Below are positions 8,950 to 18,494 of a DNA stretch of 36,307 nt, piece by piece (the first letter of the stretch is position 1; every line of letters starts with the position of its first letter). Below the pieces are notes generated by a model. That model was not told where the DNA came from, searched no databases, and saw only the letters and a program-made list of their open reading frames with translations. Made by a program: the position numbers and the translations under genes. Source of the stretch: an uncultured Alphaproteobacteria bacterium. GTDB lineage: Bacteria > Pseudomonadota > Alphaproteobacteria > CAIYWZ01. The stretch covers positions 1-36,307 of the forward strand of contig CAIYWZ010000106.1 in assembly GCA_903930075.1 (NCBI GenBank), written 5' to 3'.

Positions 8950-10143
8950 GTGAATTATCAAGAATTTTTCGAACAAGAAATTGACAAAATTAAAGAAGAA
9001 GGCAGATACCGTGTTTTTGCCAATGTAAAACGTATCACAGGGTCATTTCCTAAGGCCATTGTACAGATGAACGGGATCTCCAAAGAAGCAACCCTTTGGT
9101 GCAGCAATGATTATCTGGGCATGGGACACAACGCGGATGTTTTAGAAGAAATGTCACGGGTCATTTTGAGCTCTGGAAGTGGCGCCGGGGGAACGCGCAA
9201 TATTTCGGGCACAACGCCTTATCACACCTTACTCGAAGAAGAACTTGCAAAGTGGCATAAATGTGATTCCGCCCTTGTTTTTACATCCGGATATGTGGCC
9301 AATGAAACAACGCTCTCCACCCTTGCCTCCAAAATACCTGAGTGCATTGTTTTGTCCGATGCACTCAATCATGCCTCCATGATTGAAGGCATTTCCCATT
9401 CCAGGGCCCGAAAATTTATTTTCCGTCATAATGATATGGATCATTTAAAGAGTTTCTTAGATCAAATTCCCAAATACCAGCCTAAAATTATCGCCGTTGA
9501 ATCTGTTTATTCCATGGAAGGCGATGTGGCACCTTTGGATGAAATTTTGGATTTAGCGCGCAAATACCAGGCGTTAACCTATGTGGATGAAGTGCATGCC
9601 GTTGGAATGTATGGAGATGATGGGGCTGGTAAAATCCATGAGATGAATCTTGATGGAGAATTTGACCTGATACAAGGCACGCTAGGTAAGGCCATTGGAT
9701 GTATTGGAGGATATATTGCGGGAGGAAAATCCATCGTTGATTTCGTGCGTTCTTTTTCTCCTGGATTTATTTTCACAACAGCACTGCCCCCGGCGATCAC
9801 TTCAGGAGCATTAAAAAGCATACAAATTCTAAAAAACGCAAGCGATTTACGCGCGGTTCATCAAGAAGCTGTGACTCAAACCAAGCAAGCCCTTTCAAAG
9901 GCAGGGTTGCCTTTTTTAGATCATTACACCCATATTATCCCTTTTATTATTGGGGATGCAGCAAAATGCAAAGAGATTTCAAAAACCTTATTCCAAGAAT
10001 TTGGCATTTACGTTCAACCCATTAATTACCCCACCGTTCCCAAAGGATCAGAACGCTTTCGAATCACCCCCACACCCTATCATACTAAAGAAGACATAGA
10101 TCATCTTGTAAAAGCTTTGTCTTTGTTGATGAAAGAATTATAA
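8950..10143 (+). CDS. hemA: 5-aminolevulinate synthase
   Basis: ALAS/AONS family: WCSNDYLGMG, GSGAGGTRNISGTTPYHTLLEEELA, YVDEVHAVGMYG, TLGKAIGCIGGYIAG, FIFTTALPP; GTG start. Confidence 0.95.
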   Translation: MNYQEFFEQEIDKIKEEGRYRVFANVKRITGSFPKAIVQMNGISKEATLWCSNDYLGMGHNADVLEEMSRVILSSGSGAGGTRNISGTTPYHTLLEEELAKWHKCDSALVFTSGYVANETTLSTLASKIPECIVLSDALNHASMIEGISHSRARKFIFRHNDMDHLKSFLDQIPKYQPKIIAVESVYSMEGDVAPLDEILDLARKYQALTYVDEVHAVGMYGDDGAGKIHEMNLDGEFDLIQGTLGKAIGCIGGYIAGGKSIVDFVRSFSPGFIFTTALPPAITSGALKSIQILKNASDLRAVHQEAVTQTKQALSKAGLPFLDHYTHIIPFIIGDAAKCKEISKTLFQEFGIYVQPINYPTVPKGSERFRITPTPYHTKEDIDHLVKALSLLMKEL

Positions 10144-11082
10144 GAAAATTTTGGCCCATCTTGATTCAAGGAGCCTGATGTATTCATCTTTTTCCTCTTG
10201 AGTTAGAAATGAATTTGCAATCCAATTTAACCAGATTGGCTTTGCTTTTAAGAACTTTTCAAGTGTTCCTGATATAATTTTTTCAGGCAAATTCAACCGG
10301 TCTTTGGCAAGATAAGATAAGAAATCATCTCTGCTGAGCTTGTTTTTCTTGCCCCGCAAAGTAAGCGCCAGTTCTTCTTTTGGATTTTTCAAAGCCAAAG
10401 AGGTATTTAAAAGATCATAAGCCGGGGATAAACTTATCATATTATCCCGGCAAATAATGGAAAAATTCTTTAAATGCATATCTTCATTGCCGGTGAGATA
10501 ACAAAAAAGGGTAAGCGTGAAAAATTTTGATTTTTCAATCATGGGAAATGTCGTAAAACGTTCTATGCCATGAATCACTTTTTCAAGGGTCGAATCATAT
10601 TTTGTTGTACGATTTTCTTCCGTAAGCTGAGCAAAATCTTCAATGGGGATTTTTTCTCCCTTCCCTTGCCGGTCAAATCTTTTGATAAAATACGTTAGCG
10701 TCATATCTTTTGCATAAACAAGGCCATGTACAGGCGTTTCAATCCCCACTTCTTTGGCCAATTTCATGGTCAAATCCTCATTTTCAGGCAAATGCTCATA
10801 AAGATCACTGGGGGGCTTTAGAATATAGGTTCCGCCGACGCTGACAATCTCAAAACAATTTTGAGCCACATTCAATTTGGCACTGAGCTTACTTTGCACA
10901 CCCTGAATCGACATTTTCTCAGCCCGTAAAATCGCTTCCCGGCGTTGCTCCTCGGCACTTAAAGGAAGAAAATCAAGAGAACCCAGCTTTGGAGAAAGCT
11001 TTTTTAAACCTTGGAATGAATAAAGTTCGTCATCTTGAATCGGGACATAAAGTATCGGGCACCGTCTCATTTGGTTTTCCAA
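10138..11082 (-). CDS. hipT: HipT-type toxin kinase (HipA C-terminal kinase domain without N-terminal domain)
   Basis: SIQGVQSKLSAKL Gly-rich loop region, FIKRFDRQGKGEKIPIEDFAQL, LTGNEDMHLKNFSII catalytic motif, SPAYDLLNT; overlaps hipS by 16 bp. Confidence 0.85.
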   Translation of the reverse strand: MENQMRRCPILYVPIQDDELYSFQGLKKLSPKLGSLDFLPLSAEEQRREAILRAEKMSIQGVQSKLSAKLNVAQNCFEIVSVGGTYILKPPSDLYEHLPENEDLTMKLAKEVGIETPVHGLVYAKDMTLTYFIKRFDRQGKGEKIPIEDFAQLTEENRTTKYDSTLEKVIHGIERFTTFPMIEKSKFFTLTLFCYLTGNEDMHLKNFSIICRDNMISLSPAYDLLNTSLALKNPKEELALTLRGKKNKLSRDDFLSYLAKDRLNLPEKIISGTLEKFLKAKPIWLNWIANSFLTQEEKDEYIRLLESRWAKIFL

Positions 11083-11390
11083 TCTAACGGCACCACATTG
11101 ACCGCGCCAACTAAGTCTTCTCCCACGGCTAAAAGCTGTGAAAAATAATCATCCCGATCAATTTTTGCTCTTTTCAAGAGGCCTTCTAATTGCGGACCTT
11201 CAGGAAGAAGCCCATCAAAAAAAGGAGGGAATTTGTTAAATTCAAAGGCATGTGAAGATGCGGGCAATCTTAAGGAAATATCATGTCCAGTATAGCCTTC
11301 TTGATAAACAAGCGTATATTTTTCACCCCTGGCCTCTTCCCTAAAAATAGCCGCCGGTTTATTATTGACCAAAATTAAAGCTTCTCTCAT
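11067..11390 (-). CDS. hipS: HipS-type antitoxin (stand-alone HipA N-terminal subdomain)
   Basis: 107 aa with FFDGLLPEGPQLEGLLKRAKIDRDDYFSQLLAVGEDLVGAVNV, the HipA N-terminal subdomain signature, encoded as a separate ORF directly upstream of the kinase. Confidence 0.82.
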   Translation of the reverse strand: MREALILVNNKPAAIFREEARGEKYTLVYQEGYTGHDISLRLPASSHAFEFNKFPPFFDGLLPEGPQLEGLLKRAKIDRDDYFSQLLAVGEDLVGAVNVVPLDWKTK

Positions 11391-11585
11391 TTAATCCTCA
11401 CCCCCCCCCGCTGTCATTCTCGAAATCTCTAGATTTCGGGGATCTCCCTTTTCTTCCAGCAGAAGGCAGCGTTTACGTAGAGGAAGGGAGATCTCCAAAA
11501 CTAAAGTTTTGAAGATGACGACGATGGGGCTGTGTTGAAAATGACGACTGGCGGATTTTTCAGAACGGATAGGTAGTAATCTCAT
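11391..11585 (-). other. 64-aa ORF created by palindromic repeat insertion between hipB and hipS
   Basis: MRLLPIRSEKSASRHFQ...MTAGGGED; lies within the repeat element, starts MR and ends ED*, duplicating the junction residues. No recognisable domain. Confidence 0.5.
11400..11579. repeat. Palindromic REP/RPE-like element, copy 1
   Basis: ccccccccc-gctgtcattctCGAAATCTctAGATTTCGgggatctccctt ... aagggagatctcCAAAACTaaAGTTTTGaagatgacgacgatgggg; inverted arms, each with its own hairpin. Flanked by 15 bp direct repeats tctcatttaatcctc at 11385-11399 and 11580-11594. Confidence 0.85.
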
Positions 11586-11879
11586 TTAATCCTCGCCCGT
11601 TTTTGTGATCAATCCTAAAGCAGCTAAAGAAAAAGATGAGGTTGGTTTGTCATTCAAGGGGCCTTGCAAATAAAGCTGAATATTCAAAATTTTTAAAATT
11701 TTAAGCAACGTATCGAGTTGTATGGTTAGATTCCCTTGTTCAAGCCGTTGAACAGCAGTGCGGCTTACTCCTGCAAAAATTGCAAGGTCGCTTTGAGAAA
11801 GATGTGACTTCTTTCTATGCTCAATAATAAGATTTTTGAGTTCTTCCTCAAAAGAACGATGGAATAATGTTTCAAACAT
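11586..11879 (-). CDS. hipB: HipB-type HTH (Xre family) antitoxin/repressor
   Basis: LSQSDLAIFAGVSRTAVQRLEQGNLTIQLDTLLKILKIL Xre HTH; upstream of hipS-hipT. Confidence 0.88.
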   Translation of the reverse strand: MFETLFHRSFEEELKNLIIEHRKKSHLSQSDLAIFAGVSRTAVQRLEQGNLTIQLDTLLKILKILNIQLYLQGPLNDKPTSSFSLAALGLITKTGED

Positions 11880-11895
11880 TGGACGGTCCTAAAGC

Positions 11896-11911
11896 TTTAC
11901 ATATAAATCAA
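11896..11911. promoter_or_regulatory. Candidate HipB operator O1
   Basis: tttacatataaatcaa, shares ATATAAATCA core with two other boxes in the hipB upstream region. Confidence 0.5.
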
Positions 11912-11964
11912 AAAAGCACTTCAAGATATATTGTTAACAGATTTTACTTAGAAAATCAAGATAA

Positions 11965-11982
11965 TGATTTATATATAAAGCA
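11965..11982. promoter_or_regulatory. Candidate HipB operator O2 (inverted orientation)
   Basis: tgatttatatataaagca with perfect 12 bp palindrome TTTATATATAAA. Confidence 0.5.
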
Positions 11983-12031
11983 AAATGAGATTATTTTCCA
12001 AAAATAGACATTTATGACAGAAAATAAATGT

Positions 12032-12055
12032 TTTTGATTGATATATAAATCAAAA
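12032..12055. promoter_or_regulatory. Candidate HipB operator O3
   Basis: TTTTGATtgatatataaATCAAAA, 7 bp inverted arms; abuts the iscS stop codon. Confidence 0.5.
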
Positions 12056-13288
12056 TTAGTGTTCTGACCACTGGATCGATTTCAAATCAATTCCTTCTTT
12101 CATCATTTCCCATAAAGGACTCATGTCTCGAAGCCGCTTGATCGCATCAATAATTAACTTTGCGGCAATCTCAACTTCCTCGCGCGTTGTGAATCTTCCA
12201 ATACCTAAACGCAGAGAACTATGGGCCATTTCTTCATCCACACCCAAAGCCCGCAGGACATAAGAAGGCTCCAAAGACGCGGAAGTACATGCAGAACCTG
12301 AAGAGATACACAGATTTTTAACTCCGGCCATGGCACCTTCGCCCTCCACCCCTGCAAAACTAATGTTCAGGTTTCCAGAAATTCTTTGTTCCAAATCCCC
12401 GTTGAGAGTAATGTCATCAAGATTCTTTTTAATTTCCTCATAAAGATAATTGCGCAGCGCCAAAGCATGCTCATGATCCTGATTCATTTCATTAAATGCA
12501 ATCTGAGCAGCCCTTCCAAGCCCCACACACAAAGGCGTGGGCATTGTCCCAGAACGCATTCCTCTTTCCTGTCCCCCGCCATGAATTTGGGCTTTTAGAC
12601 GCACACGTGGTTGCTTTCCAACATATAATGCACCAATCCCCTTAGGGCCATAGATCTTATGTCCAGAAATACTCATCAGATCAATGTTCATTCGCTTCAC
12701 ATCCAAAGGAATTTTTCCAAAGGCTTGAGCGGCATCTGTATGAAAAAAGATCCCTCGTTCTCTACACATTTTTCCAATTTTTTCAAGAGGCTGGATTACA
12801 CCAATCTCATTATTGACCGCCATAATGGAAACCAATAGCGTATCAGGTCTTAATACTTTTTCTAATGCCTCTAAATCTACCAAACCTGAAACAAGGACAG
12901 GTAAATAGGTCACTTCAAATCCTTTGGTTTCAAGGTAACGGCAGGCTTCCAAGACGCACTTGTGTTCGGTCGTGAGCGTGACGATATGACGTTTTTTATC
13001 CCCATAAAATTCTGCAAGCCCTTTAATGGCAAGGTTATTCGACTCCGTTGCGCCACTTGTGAAAATAATTTCTTTTTCACTTGAACCAATTAATTTTGCA
13101 ACATGAGCACGAGATTCTTCTAAAGCTTCTTCGGCTTTCCATCCATAAATATGATTTCTTGAATGCGGGTTTCCAAAATGAATATTAAAATAAGGAATCA
13201 TCGCATCAAAAACCCTAGGATCCATAGGGGTTGTAGACTGATAATCAAGGTAGACATAGTCTTTTGGATCAAAATCAAGTGTGCTCAT
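12056..13288 (-). CDS. iscS: Cysteine desulfurase IscS
   Basis: [52 protein letters not shown] active Cys loop. Confidence 0.95.
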   Translation of the reverse strand: MSTLDFDPKDYVYLDYQSTTPMDPRVFDAMIPYFNIHFGNPHSRNHIYGWKAEEALEESRAHVAKLIGSSEKEIIFTSGATESNNLAIKGLAEFYGDKKRHIVTLTTEHKCVLEACRYLETKGFEVTYLPVLVSGLVDLEALEKVLRPDTLLVSIMAVNNEIGVIQPLEKIGKMCRERGIFFHTDAAQAFGKIPLDVKRMNIDLMSISGHKIYGPKGIGALYVGKQPRVRLKAQIHGGGQERGMRSGTMPTPLCVGLGRAAQIAFNEMNQDHEHALALRNYLYEEIKKNLDDITLNGDLEQRISGNLNISFAGVEGEGAMAGVKNLCISSGSACTSASLEPSYVLRALGVDEEMAHSSLRLGIGRFTTREEVEIAAKLIIDAIKRLRDMSPLWEMMKEGIDLKSIQWSEH

Positions 13289-14406
13289 AAAAATTCTTTC
13301 TCATTTAAATTATTGTTATATATTCTTGACCAAACCTCAATGAATTTGTTGGTCTCGTCTTTTGTCGTTGCAACACCTAAGCTCACACGTAAAATTGATT
13401 TAAGATGCTCTTCTGGCAGTCCCATGGCTTTTAATCCTTGCGATAATTTCACCGTTCCTGAAGAACAGGATGAACCAGCACTCACCGCAATCCCTGCCAA
13501 ATCAAAGGCAACAACCTGATTCATACTATCAACCCCGGGCATTGAAAAACAAGATGTATTGGGCAACCGATCAATGTTTTTTCCCACAATGATACTACCT
13601 GGAGAAATTTTAAGGATTTGTTTTTCTAGATCATCACGAAGAATTGAGATAGAATCCCATTGTTGCATTTTTAATTCATCCATCGCGTCCTCTAAAGCCT
13701 GGGCAAAAGCCATAATCGCTGGATAATTTTCGGACCCAGCTCTCATCCCTTTTTGTTGCCCTCCACCATTAATCAGTGGCGTAAAAAACTGATTTTCAGG
13801 CAAAACAAGCAACCCAAGCCCCATAGGCCCACCAATTTTATGGGCAGAAAGAGTTACAAGATGGGATTCCAATATTTCAGGAGATAAAGGAATCCGAGCT
13901 AAAGCTTGTGCCGCATCCGTGTGCACAAAAGCATGATATTTTTTTGAAATATAAATAATTGATTCAAGATCTTGAATAATTCCTGTTTCATTATGCGCTA
14001 AAGAAACACTCACCATTTTACGGGGAAAAGCTGAAGAAAGATCATTTTCAAGACTCACAAGATCCACAAGACCGGAAGGGTCAATTTTTAAAAATGATGG
14101 GAAAGGAACAACCTCGGTCACAGATACATGCTCCAAAGGAGAGATGAAAATTTTAGCTCCAGGGACACTCAACAACGCCGTATTATTCGATTCTGTGGCT
14201 CCACTGGTAAAAATAATACGATTGGGAGAAATATTTAAAAGATCAGCAATTTTTTCTTTTGCCTGCAAAATTTTATTTTTGATAGATCTGCCAAAACTAT
14301 GAATAGAGGAAGGATTTCCAAACTCCTCCAGCGCATTCATAAAAGCTTCACGAGCCTTAGGACGCAAAGGGGAAGTGGCATTATAATCAAGATAAATCTT
14401 TTGCAT
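13285..14406 (-). CDS. Second cysteine desulfurase (NifS/IscS-like paralogue)
   Basis: [53 protein letters not shown]; overlaps iscS by 4 bp. Confidence 0.9.
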   Translation of the reverse strand: MQKIYLDYNATSPLRPKAREAFMNALEEFGNPSSIHSFGRSIKNKILQAKEKIADLLNISPNRIIFTSGATESNNTALLSVPGAKIFISPLEHVSVTEVVPFPSFLKIDPSGLVDLVSLENDLSSAFPRKMVSVSLAHNETGIIQDLESIIYISKKYHAFVHTDAAQALARIPLSPEILESHLVTLSAHKIGGPMGLGLLVLPENQFFTPLINGGGQQKGMRAGSENYPAIMAFAQALEDAMDELKMQQWDSISILRDDLEKQILKISPGSIIVGKNIDRLPNTSCFSMPGVDSMNQVVAFDLAGIAVSAGSSCSSGTVKLSQGLKAMGLPEEHLKSILRVSLGVATTKDETNKFIEVWSRIYNNNLNEKEFL

Positions 14407-14453
14407 GAATATTTATTAACCTTTTATTAACTTATACATAAGTAGACCACATT

Positions 14454-14921
14454 TTATTTGTTTTCACAAGAAAATTTCATTAAATAGGCATCTTCAAAGC
14501 AATTTTCTTTTAAATTTCGATAATAGTTTTTACGAACACCAATTTTCTCGAATCCAAGACCCAAATACAATGAAATTGCTGGAACATTTTCTTTAGAAAC
14601 CTCAAGCAACACATGCTGTATTTCAGGCCGCAAAGACAAAAACTCTTTAAAAAGATTTCTAGAAATCCCTTGCCGGCGATAAGACTCTAATACGCCAATA
14701 CTGATCATATCCGCTTCATCACCCACACAGGAGGCTTGGAAAATACCAACGAGTTTATCTTGATCAAACGCACCCAAAGTAAAGGCATAATCTAAAGAAA
14801 ACCCGACAAGAGGCAGCCCAAAATCTTGAGCTATTGCCTCTTCATCAAGGCTCAGCGTGCGATATACCACTGGCTCATTTTCCACATGATGACGGCCAAT
14901 ACGGAAATAACCATCATACAA
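14454..14921 (-). CDS. GNAT acetyltransferase, RimI-like
   Basis: ISIGVLESYRRQGISRNLFKEFL, LLEVSKENVPAISLYLGLGFEKIGVRKNYY. Annotated start overlaps the upstream MFS gene by 70 bp; the true start may be internal. Confidence 0.82.
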   Translation of the reverse strand: MYDGYFRIGRHHVENEPVVYRTLSLDEEAIAQDFGLPLVGFSLDYAFTLGAFDQDKLVGIFQASCVGDEADMISIGVLESYRRQGISRNLFKEFLSLRPEIQHVLLEVSKENVPAISLYLGLGFEKIGVRKNYYRNLKENCFEDAYLMKFSCENK

Positions 14922-16015
14922 ATGGCAGCAGGAATAAGCGTGTTATCATAAACAACACTTCCTAAATATCCACAAAGACCAATGACCAAATATCGCAGTG
15001 AACTCAAAAGAGCTGATGCTGTTCCTTTTTGATCTGGGAAGATACTCAAACACCTAGAAATCACAGGAGGAAAAATCATTGGAAGCGCCACCGAAAATAC
15101 AGCAAGAGAGAGCATGATCAAATATGGATTTTCTGGAAACACAATCGCCACGTAAAAAAAGACGAGCCCACCCAAAACTGCAAATGCAAGGCCACATTTC
15201 AAAACAAAATCTAATCCATATTTTTTAATCAGATCCCTTGTGACAAATGTTGTCAGAGTTTCTGCGATCGGGATTGCTCCAAGAAACAGTCCAAAAGATT
15301 TTTCATGAATTCCAAGCCCCTTAAAGACAGAAGGTAAGGATGAAACGGGAAGCAAAAGTCCGCCAATCACTAAACTCAAAACAAGACCCAATGTAATAAA
15401 GTAAGGATTTTGCGCCATATGAAATAATTGCACATAGGTTTGAAACATTGTGTGATGGTTTTTCTCTTTCAATGTTTCTGGAAAAAATCTAATCGCCGTG
15501 ATGAGCAAAGGAAATAAACCGATTGTGATCACTAAAAAACACCATTTCCAACCCAAGTATTCCGCCACAAAGCCCCCTAAAATAGGCGCAATCACATAAG
15601 TTGCCGTTTGAAATGTCCCCATATATGAAACCATCAAAGCATTTTTTGTTTCATCATAGGCTTCGGCTAAAATTGCATAGGAAACTACCCAGCTTCCGCC
15701 AATACCGATACATTGGATAACTCTTGAAATATTAAACATTTCGATGGATACGGAAAAAGCACACAAGAAACATCCCGCAAGCGTAATAAAAGCTGTGCTC
15801 ATTAAAATCGGCCTACGACCAAGGCGATCAGAAAGAGGACCAAAAATAATTCCCCCTACACTCGATGCTATAAAGCCAAGACCAAAGCTCATTTGAGCCG
15901 CCTGTTCGCTGGCTTGAAAATAAGCTTTAATTTCAGGAATTGCGGGAATATAAATATCAACAGACAGCGTAATCATTGCTGAAAGAGCAAAAAGCAAAAA
16001 AGTTATAAAATTCAT
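14852..16015 (-). CDS. Bcr/CflA-family MFS multidrug transporter
   Basis: 12-TM MFS, IIFGPLSDRLGRRPILMS motif A, VDIYIPAIPEI. Start refined to MNFITFLL. Confidence 0.88.
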   Translation of the reverse strand: MNFITFLLFALSAMITLSVDIYIPAIPEIKAYFQASEQAAQMSFGLGFIASSVGGIIFGPLSDRLGRRPILMSTAFITLAGCFLCAFSVSIEMFNISRVIQCIGIGGSWVVSYAILAEAYDETKNALMVSYMGTFQTATYVIAPILGGFVAEYLGWKWCFLVITIGLFPLLITAIRFFPETLKEKNHHTMFQTYVQLFHMAQNPYFITLGLVLSLVIGGLLLPVSSLPSVFKGLGIHEKSFGLFLGAIPIAETLTTFVTRDLIKKYGLDFVLKCGLAFAVLGGLVFFYVAIVFPENPYLIMLSLAVFSVALPMIFPPVISRCLSIFPDQKGTASALLSSLRYLVIGLCGYLGSVVYDNTLIPAAICMMVISVLAVIMWKMSQWYIAR

Positions 16016-16016
16016 T

Positions 16017-16559
16017 TTATTTAGGACCAATCAACATCATTGCATGAACACCTTCTAATTTAGGCGCTTGCTCGATTTTTCCAATTTCTTTCAAATCTTC
16101 TTGCAGTCTTTCAAAAACACGCATCCCGAACTCTTGATGAGCCATTTCACGTCCTCTAAAACGCATGCTCACTTTGACTTTATTCCCATCGATTAGAAAT
16201 TTTTGGGCCATCTTAAATTTAACCAAATAATCATTTGTCTCAATTGTCGGACGGAGTTTAATTTCTTTAATTTCAATTACTTTTTGGTTTTTACGCGCTT
16301 CATGCTTTTTTTTCTGCAATTCATAGCGATATTTACCATAATCCATAATTTTACATACTGGCGGCTCAGCTTGGGGAGAAATCTCGACCAAATCCATATT
16401 TGCTGTTTCTGCCATTTGTAGAGCTGTCTTTAGGGAAACAACCCCGACCATTTCGCCTTCCAAATCAATTAAACGAATTTCTTGTGCTCTGATTTGGTTA
16501 TTGATTGCTGGACCATCTTTTGATGGCGCAGAATCATTAAAGTTTTTTCCAGTAGTGAT
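16017..16559 (-). CDS. infC: Translation initiation factor IF-3, probable ATC start
   Basis: Frame continues upstream of the ORF-track start: [41 protein letters not shown]...; ATC at 16557-16559 preceded by AAGGAG. Confidence 0.92.
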   Translation of the reverse strand: MTTGKNFNDSAPSKDGPAINNQIRAQEIRLIDLEGEMVGVVSLKTALQMAETANMDLVEISPQAEPPVCKIMDYGKYRYELQKKKHEARKNQKVIEIKEIKLRPTIETNDYLVKFKMAQKFLIDGNKVKVSMRFRGREMAHQEFGMRVFERLQEDLKEIGKIEQAPKLEGVHAMMLIGPK

Positions 16560-16570
16560 AGTGTTACTCC

Positions 16571-18490
16571 TTATGTTAATTGAACGGGAGGCTTAGCCTC
16601 ATCTGTTATTTTAGAAATTGCGTCTTGGAGAGCAAGATTTTCTTGAGAGTCTCCACCTAAACGACGCAAAGCGATCGTTTGATTTTGCGCCTCGCTTTTT
16701 CCTACGACAAAAATGAAAGGAACTTTTTGCAAAGAATGCTCGCGCACCTTATAACTGATTTTTTCATTCCTTAAATCAATTTCTGTTCTAATCCCTGCAT
16801 CATGCAATTTTTGTGCCACTTCACGGGCATAATCGTCAGCTTCACTGGTAATTGTGGCAATAATCACTTGTGTTGGTGCAAGCCAAATCGGGAATTTCCC
16901 TGCATAATGCTCGATCAGTACGCCAATAAAACGCTCTAATGACCCCAAAACTGCCCGGTGGATCATCACTGGCCGATGTTTCTTTCCATCCTCGCCGATA
17001 TAACTTGCGTCCAGGCGCTCTGGCAAGATGAAATCCATTTGCAGTGTTCCACATTGCCATTCTCTACCCAAAGCGTCTTTGAGCGTAAATTCGAGTTTTG
17101 GCCCATAGAATGCCCCTTCCCCTGGATTCATGCTATATTCAATCCCGGCTGCGGTTGTTGCGGTTTTTAGCATACTTTCTGCTTTATCCCAGGTTTCGTC
17201 ATCCCCTGCCCTCTCATCTGGACGGGGAGAAAACTTGACTTTAATATTTTCAAATCCTAGGTCTTTGTAAACGGTTTTGAGAAGTTCGCAAAATTCAATG
17301 ACTTCCGACGTGACTTGTTCAGGGGTACAAAAAATATGCGCATCGTCTTGCACAAAGGCACGCACACGCATAATGCCATGCAAAGCGCCTGAAGGTTCAT
17401 TGCGGTGGCAGGACCCAAATTCCGCCATCCGAATGGGCAAATCACGGTAGCTCTTAAGCCCCTGCTTAAAAATTTGAACATGACATGGGCAGTTCATGGG
17501 CTTGACCGCCAAAATTTTTTCTTCCGTTTCTGTGATAAACATGTTTTTTTGATATTTATCCCAGTGCCCAGAAGCTTCCCACAAAGAGCGATCCACGAGC
17601 ATCGGCGTATTGACCTCAATGTATTTTTGAGTCTTCAAACGCGCTCTGATATAATTTTGGAGAAGTCTATAAACAGTCCATCCCTTATCATGCCAAAAAA
17701 CAGCGCCAACGGCTTCTTCCTGAAGATGAAACAGATTCATTTCTTTGCCAAGTTTACGGTGATCGCGCTTTTCTGCTTCCTCTAACATGTAAAGATAGTT
17801 ATCCAATTGCTCTTGTTTTGCCCAAGCTGTGCCATAAATACGCTGCAGCATCGGATTTTTAGAATCTCCACGCCAATAAGCTCCGGCCACTTTCATCAGC
17901 TTAAATGCCGTTCCAAGCTTTGCTGTGGACATCAAATGTGGTCCTCTGCAAAGATCAAGAAACTTTCCTTGACGATATAGGGTGATGTCTTGCTCTGATG
18001 GAATGGAGGCTATAATCTCTGCTTTAAAGTCTTCGCCAATGCTTTTGAAAAATTCTACAGCCTTATCACGATTCCAAACTTCCCGGGTAATTTCTTCATT
18101 GCGGGCAACGATCTCACGCATCCGTTTTTCAAGTTTTACAAGATCTTCTGGCGTAAAAGGCGTTTCTTTATAAAAATCATAGTAAAAACCATTCTCAATG
18201 GCAGGCCCGATTGTGACTTGAATCTCTGGATAAAGTTCTTTTGCGGCCTCTGCCAAAACATGGGCAGCATCGTGCCTTAAGACTTCAAGGACTTCTTCAT
18301 CATCCATCGTGATAAAACGCACGCTTGCATCCGTCTCAATCGGGCGCGTTAAATCCCATTGCTCCCCATTCACTTCAATGACGGCTGTTTTTTTGAGTAA
18401 GCTTGAGGAAATATCCGCTGCTATATCCCGCCCCAAAATACCTTTTTGATATTCTTTGGAACGTCCATCTGGAAAAGTAATATGTATCAT
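16571..18490 (-). CDS. thrS: Threonyl-tRNA synthetase
   Basis: TGS domain, [70 protein letters not shown]. Confidence 0.98.
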   Translation of the reverse strand: MIHITFPDGRSKEYQKGILGRDIAADISSSLLKKTAVIEVNGEQWDLTRPIETDASVRFITMDDEEVLEVLRHDAAHVLAEAAKELYPEIQVTIGPAIENGFYYDFYKETPFTPEDLVKLEKRMREIVARNEEITREVWNRDKAVEFFKSIGEDFKAEIIASIPSEQDITLYRQGKFLDLCRGPHLMSTAKLGTAFKLMKVAGAYWRGDSKNPMLQRIYGTAWAKQEQLDNYLYMLEEAEKRDHRKLGKEMNLFHLQEEAVGAVFWHDKGWTVYRLLQNYIRARLKTQKYIEVNTPMLVDRSLWEASGHWDKYQKNMFITETEEKILAVKPMNCPCHVQIFKQGLKSYRDLPIRMAEFGSCHRNEPSGALHGIMRVRAFVQDDAHIFCTPEQVTSEVIEFCELLKTVYKDLGFENIKVKFSPRPDERAGDDETWDKAESMLKTATTAAGIEYSMNPGEGAFYGPKLEFTLKDALGREWQCGTLQMDFILPERLDASYIGEDGKKHRPVMIHRAVLGSLERFIGVLIEHYAGKFPIWLAPTQVIIATITSEADDYAREVAQKLHDAGIRTEIDLRNEKISYKVREHSLQKVPFIFVVGKSEAQNQTIALRRLGGDSQENLALQDAISKITDEAKPPVQLT

Positions 18491-18494
18491 TTAT

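Noticed and set aside
14852-14921. 70-bp overlap between the RimI-like and MFS genes as possible programmed overlap
   Set aside because: More simply explained by an over-extended RimI ORF start; the conserved GNAT domain begins later.
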